Assembly: GCF_023065955.2 (NCBI RefSeq)
Contig: NW_026623008.1
Coordinates: 811,001-875,000, forward strand
DNA length: 64,000 bases
Source: Ursus arctos
Taxonomy: Eukaryota; Chordata; Mammalia; Carnivora; Ursidae
Direction: 5' to 3'
Part shown: piece by piece, positions 11,059-23,000 of the stretch
Numbering within the stretch: the first letter of the stretch is position 1
Layout of the letters: each line of letters begins with the position of its first letter
Program-made: the position numbers and the translations under genes
Notes under the pieces: generated by a model
What the model was told of the DNA's origin: nothing
The model's input: the letters and a program-made list of their open reading frames with translations, nothing else
The model's database searches: none

Positions 11059-12943
11059 CTGAATGGATCTCTTACCATCTGTGCATTAGCAGCATCACAC
11101 ACAGGACATTGGGAAACTATCAGTTCACTGAATTAAGCAAATCTTTCAAATGTTGACACATTTCATTACATAATATAAAAAGAAACATTTCCTAAACATC
11201 ATCACCTATAAGAAAAGTCTTTAAATACTGGGAAGCTGTCAAGTTCATGATAGCAGAATCAAGTTTTCCAAAATTCTAATTTCCATTTGAAAGCTCAAAT
11301 TTTATCACTGTCAACAATACTGTCAGTTACATTCCTTGAAATATCTGGTTCACTTCCTTCATTTTCAAGAAGGTATCTGTCGTATAAATAACCCATCTAA
11401 AGGGCCATCCTCTTCTGTCAGCTGCTCTTTCAACGCTGTGGCACAGCCACTTGTCCAGGAGACCGCTACTGTACTTTGAGATGCAGTAGTGCGTTACGCC
11501 TGCTTCCCATTTCATCTCACAGCCAGGGAAAAAATGGGTACTCAGGGTTAAAGTTTAATAAAATTAATTTTTATGCTTCATCAAAGACATTAAACTGGAT
11601 TTTTTTAAACACAAGTTCATGGTGGTGAAGAGTACTATGACTACAATATATACCTGGTTTGATATCAACAGCCTTGATCTGTATTAAAGAACCAGCAGTT
11701 GACCCACCACTGCTTTTGTACCATCAACGCAAACAACAACACAGTGAACGTCAAATAGCATCTTAATGGCTGTGTAAGTAGCTCTGACCCGATGAACCAC
11801 ACAAAAGGGTCTCAGGGACCCCCAGGAGTCCACTGATCATACTTTAAGACCCCCTGCTCCTAGTAATCATTATTCCCAAAACTTCAATTACCATCTAAAT
11901 AGTGTTAACTCTGAAAGGCCTGCCTCCAATCCAGACCACTCCTCCAGACCTCCACATTTACATATACAAAATCCAAATATTTTGGGGCATCCTGTTTCAG
12001 AGGTTGGTAATACTGCAGTGAACCAAAATTCTTGTTTTCATGGAGCTTAGAACTAGCAGGGAGATCAGCACAAGGACTAGGAAAGCAGAGCAAGGTAAAA
12101 TGGTAGAGATTAATGAGATGAGAGAATGACCTCTGAGGAGGGGATATTTGAACAAAGACGTGAATGAAGGCAGTGAACTGTACAAACCAACCTCTAGGAG
12201 AAGAGCTTTACAGGGAGAGGAGCCGAAAGCCTAAGGACTGACCCACCCTTGATGAAGGTTTCCTAATGTCCTCCAACCCAACATGCATAAACTGAACTCA
12301 TGATCCACCCCACCCCAGCCCCACTAAACCACTGCTCCTTATTTCAGTAAATGCCAGATATCCACCCAGATGCCCAGGACAGACATCTGTGGTCTTCTTC
12401 TCTTCTTGCCTTCCGTGCAGCCATCCTGTCTTTCAGTCACCAGCTTTACCACCCTAGTGCAGACCCCTTCCTCTCACACCAGCACCCCATATGGCCATCT
12501 TTGGCAAGTCTTCCTACCTCATCTGAACATGCCCCAAGCTCAAGTACCACACCATGGCCCAGATTAGGCCAATCTCTGTTTTTAAAACACTTTATAGGTT
12601 CCCCAGAGCCCTCAAGGTAAAAGCACAACTCTTTCCTAAGGCTCTAACCTCTCAGTGTCCATTTCTCACCGCCCTCCAGCCCTTTGGAACTTCCATCCCT
12701 GATGAGCCATGCTCTCTTTCATTCAATAATTACAGAGCACCTACCACTACCACACAGGAGACACTGTTCTGGGTGCTGGAGACATAGTGGGTGAAGGAGG
12801 CCAATTGGTGGCTGCATGAAAAACACACCATCTCCTCAGCTTCAAACCCACTTTCCTTTCCCCCACCCACCAACTGCATGCCAGACAGGCTCCACCTAGA
12901 GGGTCCTTCAGGTGTCAACTTTTAAAACACACTTTATTCCTCA

Positions 12944-12990
12944 GGCACCTGGGTCGACTAAGCATCTGACTCAGTCATTATCTCTAGCTG
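12944..12990 (+). repeat. CanSINE remnant
   Basis: Only tcaggcacctgggtcgac and taagcatctgactcagtcat remain, so it is a short internally deleted fragment. Confidence 0.55.
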
Positions 12991-13362
12991 TCCCTGTAAC
13001 CCCCTGCCCTTGAATTTCTCCTTGGCACCTGCTTGTCAGGCTATTAAACTATAAACTCAGTGAGGCCCTGGGACACACCCATTCTTTGGCAGTTTATAGC
13101 CTCAGCACCTACCGGAGAAGGTGCTGAATAAGCACTTGTTAAACAAATTTCCAGTTATAGTATTTATAAAAATAAATGAAAAATATTTCATTGTTATTAT
13201 CACTAACTGGCAAATCAAGAGACACCAAAAGAAGTTTTGTAAAATAAAAAAAATTAAAAAAAAATCAGCATCACAGGGGGTGTGGTGAAATCTTTTGAAA
13301 AATAAACAATAATTTTTGCTAGTTTTCAAAATTAATTATAGTATCAAAATTCTCCTATAAAG

Positions 13363-13558
13363 GGGCGCCTGGGTGGCGCAGTCGTTAAGCGTCTGCCTTC
13401 GGCTCAGGGCGTGATCCCGGCGTTCTGGGATCGAGCCCCACGTCAGGCTCCTCCGCTATGAGCCTGCTTCTTCCTCTCCCACTCCCCCTGCTTGTGTTCC
13501 CTCTCTTGCTGGCTGTCTCTATCTCTGTCAAATAAATAAATAAAATCTTAAAAAAAAA
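13363..13558 (+). repeat. CanSINE, younger form, intact
   Basis: Complete copy of the younger subfamily with an exact 17-bp duplication aaaattctcctataaag on both sides (13,346-13,362 and 13,557-13,573), indicating a recent LINE-1-driven insertion. Confidence 0.95.
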
Positions 13559-13814
13559 AATTCTCCTATAAAGGTAAAGAACGCCCTTCAAGAAAACAAC
13601 GTGGGAAGACTCCAGAGAAAGTGAGGTAGTAAAGAAAGGACGGATTTGCAAAGACATCTGATACAGATATTCCGCCCTCCGAATTAATAACATTCCTGTG
13701 GAACCATTAGGAAGAAAGAAAAAACAAATCTCGTAGTAAACTGTCTTCTTATAACATTTAACATCACCACAGTTAAAGGGATTTTTACAAAGCAAGGCCA
13801 CTAGCAGCAGAAAT

Positions 13815-14000
13815 GGCTAAAGGGTGTCCTGTAGGCAAGGCACTGCTCTAAGAGCTTCTCATGTCTCTCTGCTCACTCCACCCTCAAACCCACCCTAGGA
13901 AGGAGGTTCTAGAACACCTGCTTTACAGATAAGGGAACAGACAGAAGTCAAAATGCACACCCAAACCAGCAAATTGAGTTCCAGAACTGTGCCCTAACTC
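13815..14000. repeat. MIR-family fragment
   Basis: aggcaaggcactgctctaag, then ccctaggaaggaggttct and ctttacagataagggaac follow the order of the MIR core and 3' part, but diverged. Confidence 0.65.
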
Positions 14001-14493
14001 CACAGTGGCAGACCTCTCAGAAAGGAGGGAATTTCTCTCCCTCTCAAGAAGTTAGGAATTATTTTTTGAAGTTCCTATGACAATTTTTTGAAAACCTACT
14101 GTACAGGCTTTAACACTTAACACTCTCTTGTGTAATTAGAAAGTGTCCGGAATTTTTAAAAGCTTTATCAACTACAACACTTGGACAGTCAGTCAAGAGA
14201 ATCTATAATATTCATCAAAAATATATTTTATAATTACCACAGGATTAAGTCAGGAGACAGATACACATAAATATACAATTATCCACAAGTAACCAGTATG
14301 TTCAACCAATTCCCTGGTAATTCCAGTCCCAACAGGCTAAAGAATAAACATACAAGTCTTTTTCCCTATTGGTAAAATGCATTATAAGAGCTTGGAGCGG
14401 CTAACTCCTAAATCATAACCTTTTATCAGTGGCAATATAGGTTCAACTGAATCATCTCTTAAAAACTACCCTAGGTAATCTTGACTTGATCTT

Positions 14494-14610
14494 TAACTTT
14501 TTTATTTTTTATCTTTTTAAGTAATCTCTACCCCCAGTGTGGGGCTCAAACTCTCCACCCGCAGATCAGGAGTCGCAGGCTTACTGACCCATCCAGCAGG
14601 ATGCCCCTGG
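14494..14610 (-). repeat. Old short CanSINE variant, antisense
   Basis: Reverse complement of the 8,138-type element: tttaagtaatctctaccccc, gtgtggggctcaaactc and a degraded head ending near ggatgcccctgg. Confidence 0.7.
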
Positions 14611-14617
14611 TCTTTTA

Positions 14618-14825
14618 TTTATTTATTTTTTTTTAAAAGATTTTATTTATTTATTTGGCAGAGAGAGAGACAGCCAGCGAGAGAGGGAACACAAGCAGGG
14701 GGAGTGGGAGAGGAAGAAGCAGGCTCATAGCGGAGGAGCCTGATGTGGGGCTCGATCCCATCACGCCAGGATCACGCCCTGAGCCGAAGGCAGACGCTCA
14801 ACCGCTGTGCCACCCAGGCGCCCCG
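14618..14825 (-). repeat. CanSINE, younger form, antisense, nested
   Basis: Inserted at the edge of the older 14,494-14,610 copy. Duplication gcccctggtctttta flanks it. Full poly(T)-aagattttatttattt to ccacccaggcgcccc structure. Confidence 0.92.
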
Positions 14826-16036
14826 CCCCTGGTCTTTTAAATCTGTGTTTGTAGAAATGGCGTCCCCAGAACTTGAGTAAGTGAAATAAGTGGATATTTA
14901 CTTAAGTCTTTAAGAAAAAGAAGGCAACACTGCTCTATAAAAGAAGCTTTTCTATCACTGGAAGCCAGCAGGAATTTCTTTCCAGGGATCACTGTGGCAC
15001 CTAACGCAAGGCACTGCCACAACAGAAGTGAAAGGGTTAAAAAGCTTTTGGCATTCCTCTGACCAGTTTGAATGCTATAGATTGCCTATATTTCCTAAAT
15101 AAGAGTTCTGGAACAAAACACACAGCTTTAAACACCAGTGCTGTTCCATTTTTTTACCAGAATAGTCAACATGATGTTGCATTACCCAACGTATGCACAC
15201 ACACCCACATATGTTTAGACCAGCCTTCCTTACACCTTTACACATTACGTTTGTGAAATGCGTCTCTGACCTCAGTGTCAATTTAAGCCTCTCTTTATCT
15301 CTTCATTCTCTCTTCACTAAACGGAACACTTAACTGTCCCATCTTACTTCATAATTTCTCTAACCATGCAGCAATGAAAGCAAACCCGAAATCGGAATTT
15401 TTCCCAGGGTTTTAACCCCAGGGTCAAAAGATTCTAAGATTTTTGCTCATTGCCTTACTAGACTTGCACTAACAGACTTTTCAAAATAATATAGCATGCC
15501 ATATGGTCAAGCCCAGATAATAACATTGAGAATATCTGTTACCAATCCACTAATGCTTTTAAAAGCCAAAGTCTGTAGACAGTAAGAATTTAATCCAATT
15601 TGGAGACCAACATGAGCCAGAGAAACCAACATGGGCAGAGAAAAAACAATCCAGAAAAGAAACTATGATAAATGCCAATACTACATTTATTGTCTAAAAT
15701 AAGATCATTGTTAGTCCTTAAAGAATGTATTAGCCCAAAAGCCAACTGATGGCAGGTAGGTAAATCTAAAGATATCCTGAAGACCTTTCTCAAAGCGATT
15801 TGTAGAAATACAACTTTTTCAAACAAACCAATGGACGACATAGAAATTTTTAGCAAAGTAAAAAGTAACAGAACAGAGCTTTGAAAAATAAGTTAACTCC
15901 TCATAAAATCAGTCCCTTTCTCAAGCTGTCACTGTATAAGTCTACCAAGGTGACTCAAGCTTAGCAATCAAAGTCACTAGGCATGAAAAAAATCTGAAAA
16001 GAACTTTTAAGTTTTACTCTAAAAAAAGACCGTACA

Positions 16037-16205
16037 GGGGCGCCTGGATGGCTCAGTCAGTTAAGTGTCTGACTTTGGCTCAGGTCCTGGGTCCTGGCCC
16101 AGAGTCAGACTCCCCACTCAGCAGGGAGTCTGCTTGTCCCTCTCCCTCTGTCCCTACTGGTGCTGTCTCGCTCTCACATAAATAAATAAAATCTTTAAAA
16201 AAAAA
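16037..16205 (+). repeat. CanSINE, internally deleted
   Basis: ggggcgcctggatggctcag head and ataaataaataaaatcttt tail. The central tcctgggtcctgg region is shortened. Confidence 0.88.
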
Positions 16206-16471
16206 GTACATTATTCTGCAGTCTTTTAACAGTCTTTTCTGAGATGAAAATTCAATCTAAGGAAACTTACAACTCCCCCCAAAACAGAAATAACTCAAAA
16301 CATTAAACAAAGAGGAATCTTTATTAAGGTATCATTCATGTCCTTCAATGGACATTAATTACATGGCTGAGTACTTATGTGATATCCATAGAGCCCCATG
16401 GTTAACTCAATATCATACTAGAGGAATAGTTTTTCTCCAATAGGTGTTCATTTAAGAAAGTATTAATTCTT

Positions 16472-16673
16472 GGGGCGCCTGGGTGGCACAGCGGTTAAGC
16501 GTCTGCCTTCGGCTCAGGGCGTGATCCCGGTGTTATGGGATCGAGCCCCACATCAGGCTCCTCCACTGTGAGCCTGCTTCTTCCTCTCCCACTCCCCCTG
16601 CTTGTGTTCCCTCTCTCGCTGGCTGTCTCTATCTCTGTCAAATAAATAAATAAAATCTTTAAAAAAAAAAAAA
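16472..16673 (+). repeat. CanSINE, younger form
   Basis: ggggcgcctgggtggcacag head and gctggctgtctctatctc 3' half. Flanking aagtattaattct / aagtatcaattct. Confidence 0.93.
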
Positions 16674-16684
16674 GTATCAATTCT

Positions 16685-16866
16685 GGGGCGCCTGGGTGGC
16701 TCAGTTGTTAAGTGTCTGCCTTCGGCTCAGGTCAAGATCCCAGTGTTCTGTGATGGAGCCCTGCATGGCATCAGGCTCCCTGCTCAGCGGGAAGCCTGCT
16801 TCTCCCTCTTCCACTCCCCCTGCTTGTGTTCCCTCTCTTGCTGCCTCTCTCTCTGTCAAATAAAAT
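16685..16866 (+). repeat. CanSINE immediately downstream of another SINE
   Basis: ggggcgcctgggtggctcag head starts 12 bp after the previous copy's tail. Its own tail has been replaced by the polypurine tract at 16,868-17,021. Confidence 0.9.
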
Positions 16867-16867
16867 C

Positions 16868-16964
16868 AAGAAAAGAAAAGAAAAGAAAAGAAAAGAAAGG
16901 GAAGGGAAGGGAGGGAGGAAGGAAGGAAGGAAGGAAGGAAGGAAGGAAGGAAGGAAGGAAGGAA

Positions 16965-17014
<50 letters not shown>

Positions 17015-17021
17015 GAAAGAA
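16868..17021. repeat. 154-bp pure polypurine tract (GAAAA/GGAA/GAAA)
   Basis: After the last C at 16,867 the plus strand is A or G only until the T at 17,022. It is (AAAAG)n, then (GGAA)n from about 16,914, then (GAAA)n from about 16,969. It probably grew from the SINE A-tail. Confidence 0.95.
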
Positions 17022-18999
17022 TCGATTCTGAATAAAAACTGCATGGTTGAACAATTTCCTCTATATGCACACTTTTGAATCATTCCAACAGAAGATGAAA
17101 TGTAGCCCTAACACTAACACTGTAGCCCTAACCAGCAGAAAGAAATGGGAATAAATCACCGGCACAATCACAAAACTTAACTTTGCTTTCCTAAATTTTC
17201 ACTTCTAAGAAAAACTTGTAGCACTTACAATGCCCCTGAATCCAGAAGCTCATAAGCAAGGCGGGAGTCTCCACCTGGGCAGAAGCCTTGCAAGTCCAGC
17301 CTCAGAGCTGCCAGAGATCCCACCCCCCCAGCCCCACTACAGGGTCTGAAAGGACTGGTCTCTAACCAACCATTCCAGTTGCTCTCCATTTCTGGCCAGT
17401 TCTAGTTGTTAGAAAGTTAAATCAAGCTGAAAGCTACGGTCCAGTCATGCTGTGTAGAGGTTCTCAGACCTGTTTCCATGTTGGTGGCACCAACTCTGTC
17501 CCCACCCACACACCCAATATTAGTAAGGAAGCAAAAAAGGAACTGCCTATTCACTTTCTTGTTGCAATATATACCTTCCGGAAGAATCTAGAATAGACCC
17601 TTTCTATCTTAATAGAATTCAAACTAAAACCTTACTTTCAAATAAAGAACCCCTCTACCCCCCCAAAATACTAAAGTTTCAAATTCGAAAACAAAAAATT
17701 CATGTAAAATTCTTATTGATAATAACTCTCTAAAGACCTTACCAGTATCTACAGTTGAAAGGAACTTCTTACAAAGCTAATACGTCCATCTATTTGCTCA
17801 TCATAAAAATAATATACATGTTTTCCTAGTTAATAATCAATCTCTCAAGCAGCTGCTTAGCCATCAAATATTGAGATCAGTGCAATCAGATGGACAGTAA
17901 AAACGAAAACACACAAAAAAGACCCCCCACACTAAAACTACAGATAAAGATGTCTACATCACTGACACATGAATTCAGTATTCTGTAGCTGTCAGTGCCC
18001 AGCAACCTCCCTTCCCAACATGAAAACTCACACATCGCTGTTTTTCTTCAGTAAATGGATCTCACGATCCCAACTAAAAAGCCTCCATAAAGAGGAATTA
18101 AGCATACACAGCTAATACTACTTCCGTATGCCAACTGTGTAATTTAAAGGACTTAAGACATATTTAAATATCTTCTGAATCACAAACAATCCGCAAGGAA
18201 AAATACGGGGGGGGGGGGGGTCTTCAAAAGTCCGAGGGCTCGGCCACCACCCGGGCGGAATTGTCTGCTCAACTCCTCCCCCACCCCCACCCGCTGCCAG
18301 CGAAGAGCTCGCAGGGCGAAGGGGGACACGCAGCCTGGGGTTACTTCCTCCCTCCCCCCCCCTCCCCGGTCCTTCTAAATAATGTAAATGGGGCCCAAAA
18401 CACAATCGGGGCGCAGGAGGCCGGGAGCGCGCGGCGGCTGACAATGGCAGCGGCGGCGACGCGCCATCTTGTAGCGGGGCCTGGCCCGAGCCATTCATTC
18501 GGCGCCGGGGCGGGGGGCGCCGGGACCCCGGCCGGGCCCCGCCGCCGGCACCCCCCCCAGCCCCCGCCCCGCCCCGCCGGCGCCGCACCCGGCGAGGGGG
18601 AAACGACAGCGGGCTCGCGGCGGGGCTGCCTCCCACTTTTCGCTAAAAACGAAACGGCCGAGAAGCGCACCGCTCGGTCTCCCCAGCACCGCTCTTTGTC
18701 TGCCGGCCTTCGATCCGCCCCGGACCGCCAGCGGCGCCCGGCCCTGGCCGCGCCTCAGCTTCCTCATTTCACCGTCCCCCCTCCTCCGCCGTGTCGCCAC
18801 CACACACTAACTTCAAAGTCCCCAGAAAAGCTGTATTTAAAGCACAACGTTCCCCCAGGCAAAGGACGAGCACCTCTAGCCGCTGCAGAGCCCCGCCGCT
18901 CCCTTTGTTCTCGCGGCCCCGGCCCGGCCGGCCTACAGACCCCGGCCCAGCGCACCCCCTCCAGGGCCAGCCTCCGGCGCACAGCCCCTAGGGAGGTCG

Positions 19000-19335
19000 G
19001 CCCGGATTCGGACCGCGGACCCCGGACCCAGGACCCCAGGTCGCGGACGCCGCCTCAGGACCCGGGGCCGCGGACCCCGATACTCGACCCCGCCTCAGGA
19101 CCCAGGACCGCGGACCCCGACCCCGGACCTGGAACCCGGGACCGCGAGCCTGGAACCGGGACCCCAGAACTCGGAACGCAGACCTAGACCCGGAATCCCA
19201 GGGCCCCCGCGCCCAGACCCCGACCCCTCCGACCCCTGCCCCGGAGCCGGAGCTCCGGACCCCGATCCCGGCCAGAGAGCCCAGACCCCGGCCGCAGATC
19301 CCGGACCCCAGACCCCAGACCTGGGACACCCGACC
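19000..19335. repeat. Degenerate GACCCCGGACC tandem repeat
   Basis: Short units of the form gaccccggaccc, gacccaggacc and gaccgcgga recur irregularly about every 9-20 bp across the middle of the CpG island. They keep reading frames open on both strands and create spurious proline/glycine-rich ORFs. Confidence 0.8.
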
Positions 19336-19540
19336 GCGGACCAGGGCCCGGACCCCAGCCGAAGCCCGCAGGGTCCCCGCCCGCTCCCAGCCCGCGACCC
19401 CACCCGGGCGGGGCAGGAAGACTCGCGGCCCGGCGGCGGGGTGGGGGCGGGGCGGCTCTGGCGGGCGACTGCGGGGGAGGGGCCGGGGCCCGGGTCTCCG
19501 GGCAAGGGCAGGGGCAGGGGCAGGGGACCGCAGTGCTCAC

Positions 19541-19780
19541 CTCGGCGCCTCGTCCCGCCTGACGCGCCCGCGCCCCGCCGCCTCAGCCGCCTCGGCCGCC
19601 GCTCTGGAGGTGGTCGCGCTCGGGCCGCTCCGCGGGCGCTGCGGGCAGGTGCGCCGGCGAGGATCGGTCCGGTCCCGCGGCGGCTGCTCCACTCCCGCGC
19701 CCGCGCCCGCTCCCGCTCCCGCTCCGCCGCCGCCTCCGTCCGCCCCTCAGACGCCTCCAGCCATCGGGATGGGCGCGGCG
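19541..19780 (-). other. GNB1: Putative GNB1 non-coding exon 1
   Basis: On the minus strand a very GC-rich stretch with ggagcgggagcggg repeats ends in gccgag followed by gtgagcac, a strong splice donor (exon 3' edge 19,541). GNB1 encodes the G-protein beta-1 subunit and its first exon is a GC-rich 5' UTR with the ATG in a later exon (established knowledge). Coding exons are therefore expected to the left of this window on the minus strand. The transcription start cannot be read from sequence; the upper limit given is approximate. The gene identity is inferred from synteny. Confidence 0.6.
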
Positions 19781-20059
19781 GCCCCTGCCCGCAGCCTCGG
19801 GAAACCCCACGCCGCGTCACCGCGCACGCCGCGCGCGCACGCACGGCCCGGCCGCGGCCCCGGCGCGCGCACGCCCGCGCGCTTCCTCCCTGTGCCGACC
19901 CCAGGAGCGTGCGCGAGCTGCTTAAAGAATCCGCGCCCGCCTTAGGGGAACCGGCTTCCGGAGGACCCCAGGCCTGATCCGTCCCTCGCCGTGCCCCAGG
20001 GGCTGCACGCGGGGCCCTGCGCTAGCGTAGGCCTCCCCGCTGCGGACCTGCTCAGCTTC

Positions 20060-23000
20060 CCAGCCAAGGGGACGTGGGTGGAGGCCACTGGACCACAGCT
20101 GGGACTCTCCTGGCCCTGCACCCGTCCCCCATACACGCATTCTGCACTACATCCCGCACACATGCCCCGTACTCCCACCTGGCATCCTGCACCCTGCATT
20201 CAGCACCTCGTACCTGCACTCTGCACGGCTACCTGCACACACACAGCTCAGGCCGGCCGTCGGGGGGGGGGGGGGGGATGCAACAAAGCTGACTGGATCC
20301 CAGAGGGACCCACGCTGGACGGGGTCGGCCTCCAGAGAAGCCCAGCTTCCGCCGGCCCACGAGTGCACGCCCACCAACCAAGGGATGGAGGAACAGGGCC
20401 AGTTTCGGAGATGGCCGTGGGGTCGTGTGAGGTTGGGCAGTTGCGGGCAGTGTGGTCTCCGGAGGTCAAGCCTCAGGCATTCCTGTTGGGAATGCCCACT
20501 TGGACAGGGAGGTGTGACCACGGAAAAGAGTGTCAGGAGGGAGACAGATGGTCAACCTTTGGGAAGGCTGCTGAGAATTGAAGCCCCTCAGGTGGGAGCA
20601 GAAAGGAGGTGAATGTGGGTCATATATGCGCAGCCCATAGATACCCCAGGAATGTCATTGAAACAGTCCCAAGCCACCACCTCTGTCTTTCCAACTGGCC
20701 CCTGGCTCCCCAGTTCCAACAACTAATCACCCACAGGCTCCCTCCCTTTGGATCCTGCAGTCCCTGACCGTATCATCCCAGGCCAGATTCAGGCCCCTTT
20801 TCCTCCAGGCCTGTGTATGTCCTTCCAGCCTGGAGCCCATACCTTCCTACCCACGTATGGGCTGCGCCCTGTCCCTCCCCCTCCCACTCTATGGGACCTT
20901 CCTACCAGCATACAAGCCTGTCCCAATCATTCTTGGAGCCCTTCCTCAGTTCCTGGTATAGGACGCTCCAGACTCAACCTACACTCTCCCTGGCCAGCCC
21001 TGAACTCAGCCATTTCTGCAAGGAGTCCTGGTTCCTTTTAATGGGAATGGTGTTTAGAAGCCAGGATCAGGGCTCCAGGTGTGCTCGCTGCTACTGGAAT
21101 GCCATGGCTTCAGCAGACAGAGCTAGGGAATGAATGTGTGTAGGAGCATACATGCATATGCACACGAACGCACATGAAGTACCCCCCACCATGTAACCAA
21201 TCTCCCATGATTGCTGCCACTCCACTCTCCTCACCCCACATGGGCTCTGACCTCCACTGGGCCACCACAGTCCCCACACCAGCAACGATGTCCACCTTGC
21301 TCAGCAGACATGACAGTTCCCATTGCCCCTCCCACAACTTCCAGGTTCCTCTGTCCTCCTCTCTGGTCAGCACACTGGGTCCTCTCTGCTCTTTAAACAC
21401 ACAGGTCACCACATCCACACTCTGCCCTTGTGGCTCCATCTGCCCAGGAGGGTCTCCCCCATTACCTCCAGTGACCTCCACAGAGAGGTCTCCCCCGGCC
21501 CCTGCCCCTTGGTCCTTCCCCAGTGCCTTTTTGGCTACATTTCTCTTTAGCTCTCATTCCCGAGATCTCACATGGTTTCATTTGTGGGTGGATTTGCTCC
21601 TTGCGCATCTCCCTTGATGAAGATGTTACTTTGACTCCCTTGCCCGCTGCTCCACCCACTGAGTAGGGCATGAAGCACACAGTGGGTCCTCAGGGAAGGG
21701 TTATGGGGTGGGTGAAAGGGGCGTGAATGATGGTCTGTGTTCTGAATGAGAGGAACAAGACTCAGCATGATGACCAGAGGGGCAGGAGAGTGGGGAGTGT
21801 CCAAATCTAAAAATCACTGTGTCAAGGACAAAGCTGGCCGCCCTGGGGACTCTGCCAAGTTGCCCACTCTTCAGAGGAGAGGTGGATGATGGGAAGTTGG
21901 AAAGATGAGTGTCCTGAGCACTGGCAGGTGGGTCCCAGAGGCAATGGACCCCAGGTCCCAGACTCAGGGTCGGAGACGTCCCTCTGAATCCAGCAGGCCT
22001 GATGCCAGCCTTCAGTGCCTGCCTAGGCCCAGGGCTTAGAAAAGTGGAAATGAGGAGGGAGAACAGGAAAATGAGATGGGAAAGGAGAAGGAGGAAGGGG
22101 GAATGAGGTGGGGCAGGGCCAGCAGCAGAGCAGAAAGAAATGGGAGTGATGGTCTTATGGAGACCTCTCTACTTCTGTGGGGATGGGAGGAAGCCTGGGC
22201 GATCCACAGAACCCCTGTTCTACCAGCCTGGCCTGACTGCGCAGCAGGGGTGCTAACAGGGCTGGCCCTTGCTTCTCCTGTCCCTCAGGCCCCTGTAGGC
22301 CTGGTTGGGGCCATCCCCAGTTACACCAAGGCCACAGAGCAAGGCCACACATGAGGACAGCAGGCCGGAGCCTTCACCAGCCATTTGAGATTTGGTGTGT
22401 AGACCTGGAGCCCCCAGCTAATCTGTAGGTCTGTGGGGTCGGGCAGGGCCTTCCCTGGAATTTGCCCTGTGGCCCAGGCCTGAAATCCTCCTTTACATGT
22501 TTATGGATGGGTGTGAGGGCAAAGTTGAGGGGAAGTCAGGAGGAAAGGAGTAGAGAGCCCTGGGTCTTTATTTCTAGATCCCCTACACAGACTGGGGCTT
22601 CATCCCCCTTCAATGCGTAGAAGCCACAGGGTCCCAGGGTTCTTCTCCCCACTCCGAGGCCAGTCCCCAAGTAGCAGGGCCCTTTAGCCCTGGGGACACA
22701 TGCCTGGTCAGCTCTCAGGAACCCCCAGGAGCTTCTAGCTTCCAGCCAGAGACCTTTGGACCTCAAGGGTATGAGGGGCACCCTAGGGAGCTTGCACTCC
22801 TTCCCCTCCCCTCCATCACTTTTGCCCAGGCCTCCTGCGGTTTTGGCCCCCATCTGCCACCCAGCCCCCTCCTCTGCGGGGCATAAATCAGGGCCCATGC
22901 TGGACCCGCTGCCACGGCGTGGAGAATTTGTGCCCAGCTGGCCAGGAGCTTAGGCTTCTGCTGATTTCCTGGAGACACTCACTCCTTCTCTAGATACGTG

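Larger units (their letters stand above)
1..18100 (-). other. GNB1: Presumed GNB1 intron 1 (repeat-rich, no coding exon seen)
   Basis: No convincing coding exon was found on either strand. The block is AT-richer than the rest of the window and packed with carnivore SINEs, a LINE-1 3' end and MIR fragments, listed separately. It is assigned to GNB1 intron 1 because the minus-strand donor at 19,541/19,540 points into it, and because human GNB1 has a very long first intron with coding beginning further downstream (established knowledge). The gaps between repeats (for example 1-1,330, 5,100-6,610, 11,060-13,345, 14,825-16,036, 17,025-18,100) look like ordinary unique intronic DNA. Confidence 0.6.
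18200..20060. promoter_or_regulatory. GNB1: GNB1 CpG island and promoter region
   Basis: Dense CG dinucleotides and GC-boxes begin sharply near 18,230 and fade after about 20,060. The island surrounds the putative non-coding exon 1 on the minus strand. Visible motifs include a cgtca (ATF/CREB half-site) at 19,815-19,819, many ggggcggg boxes around 19,440, and a gcgccatcttg (YY1-type, reverse of aagatggcgc) at about 18,461-18,475. A 14-G run lies at 18,207-18,220. Assignment to GNB1 rests on synteny with CALML6-TMEM52-CFAP74 and on the exon 1 donor, not on coding sequence. Confidence 0.75.

Noticed and set aside
13385..13801. 138-codon minus-strand ORF and similar SINE-derived ORFs
   Set aside because: The recurring peptide ERGNTSRGSGRGRSRL appears wherever the younger SINE occurs; it is repeat-encoded, not a gene.
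16743..17078. Lys/Glu-Arg-rich or Phe/Ser-rich ORFs
   Set aside because: Translations of the polypurine tract on either strand.
18261..19187. 308-codon plus-strand ORF in the GNB1 CpG island
   Set aside because: Proline/arginine-rich, produced by the GACCCCGG repeat and CpG composition; overlapping long ORFs exist on the other strand and there are no domain signals.
19095..19844. 249-codon minus-strand ORF over GNB1 exon 1
   Set aside because: It crosses the exon 1 donor and the tandem repeat; composition-driven, and GNB1 exon 1 is non-coding.
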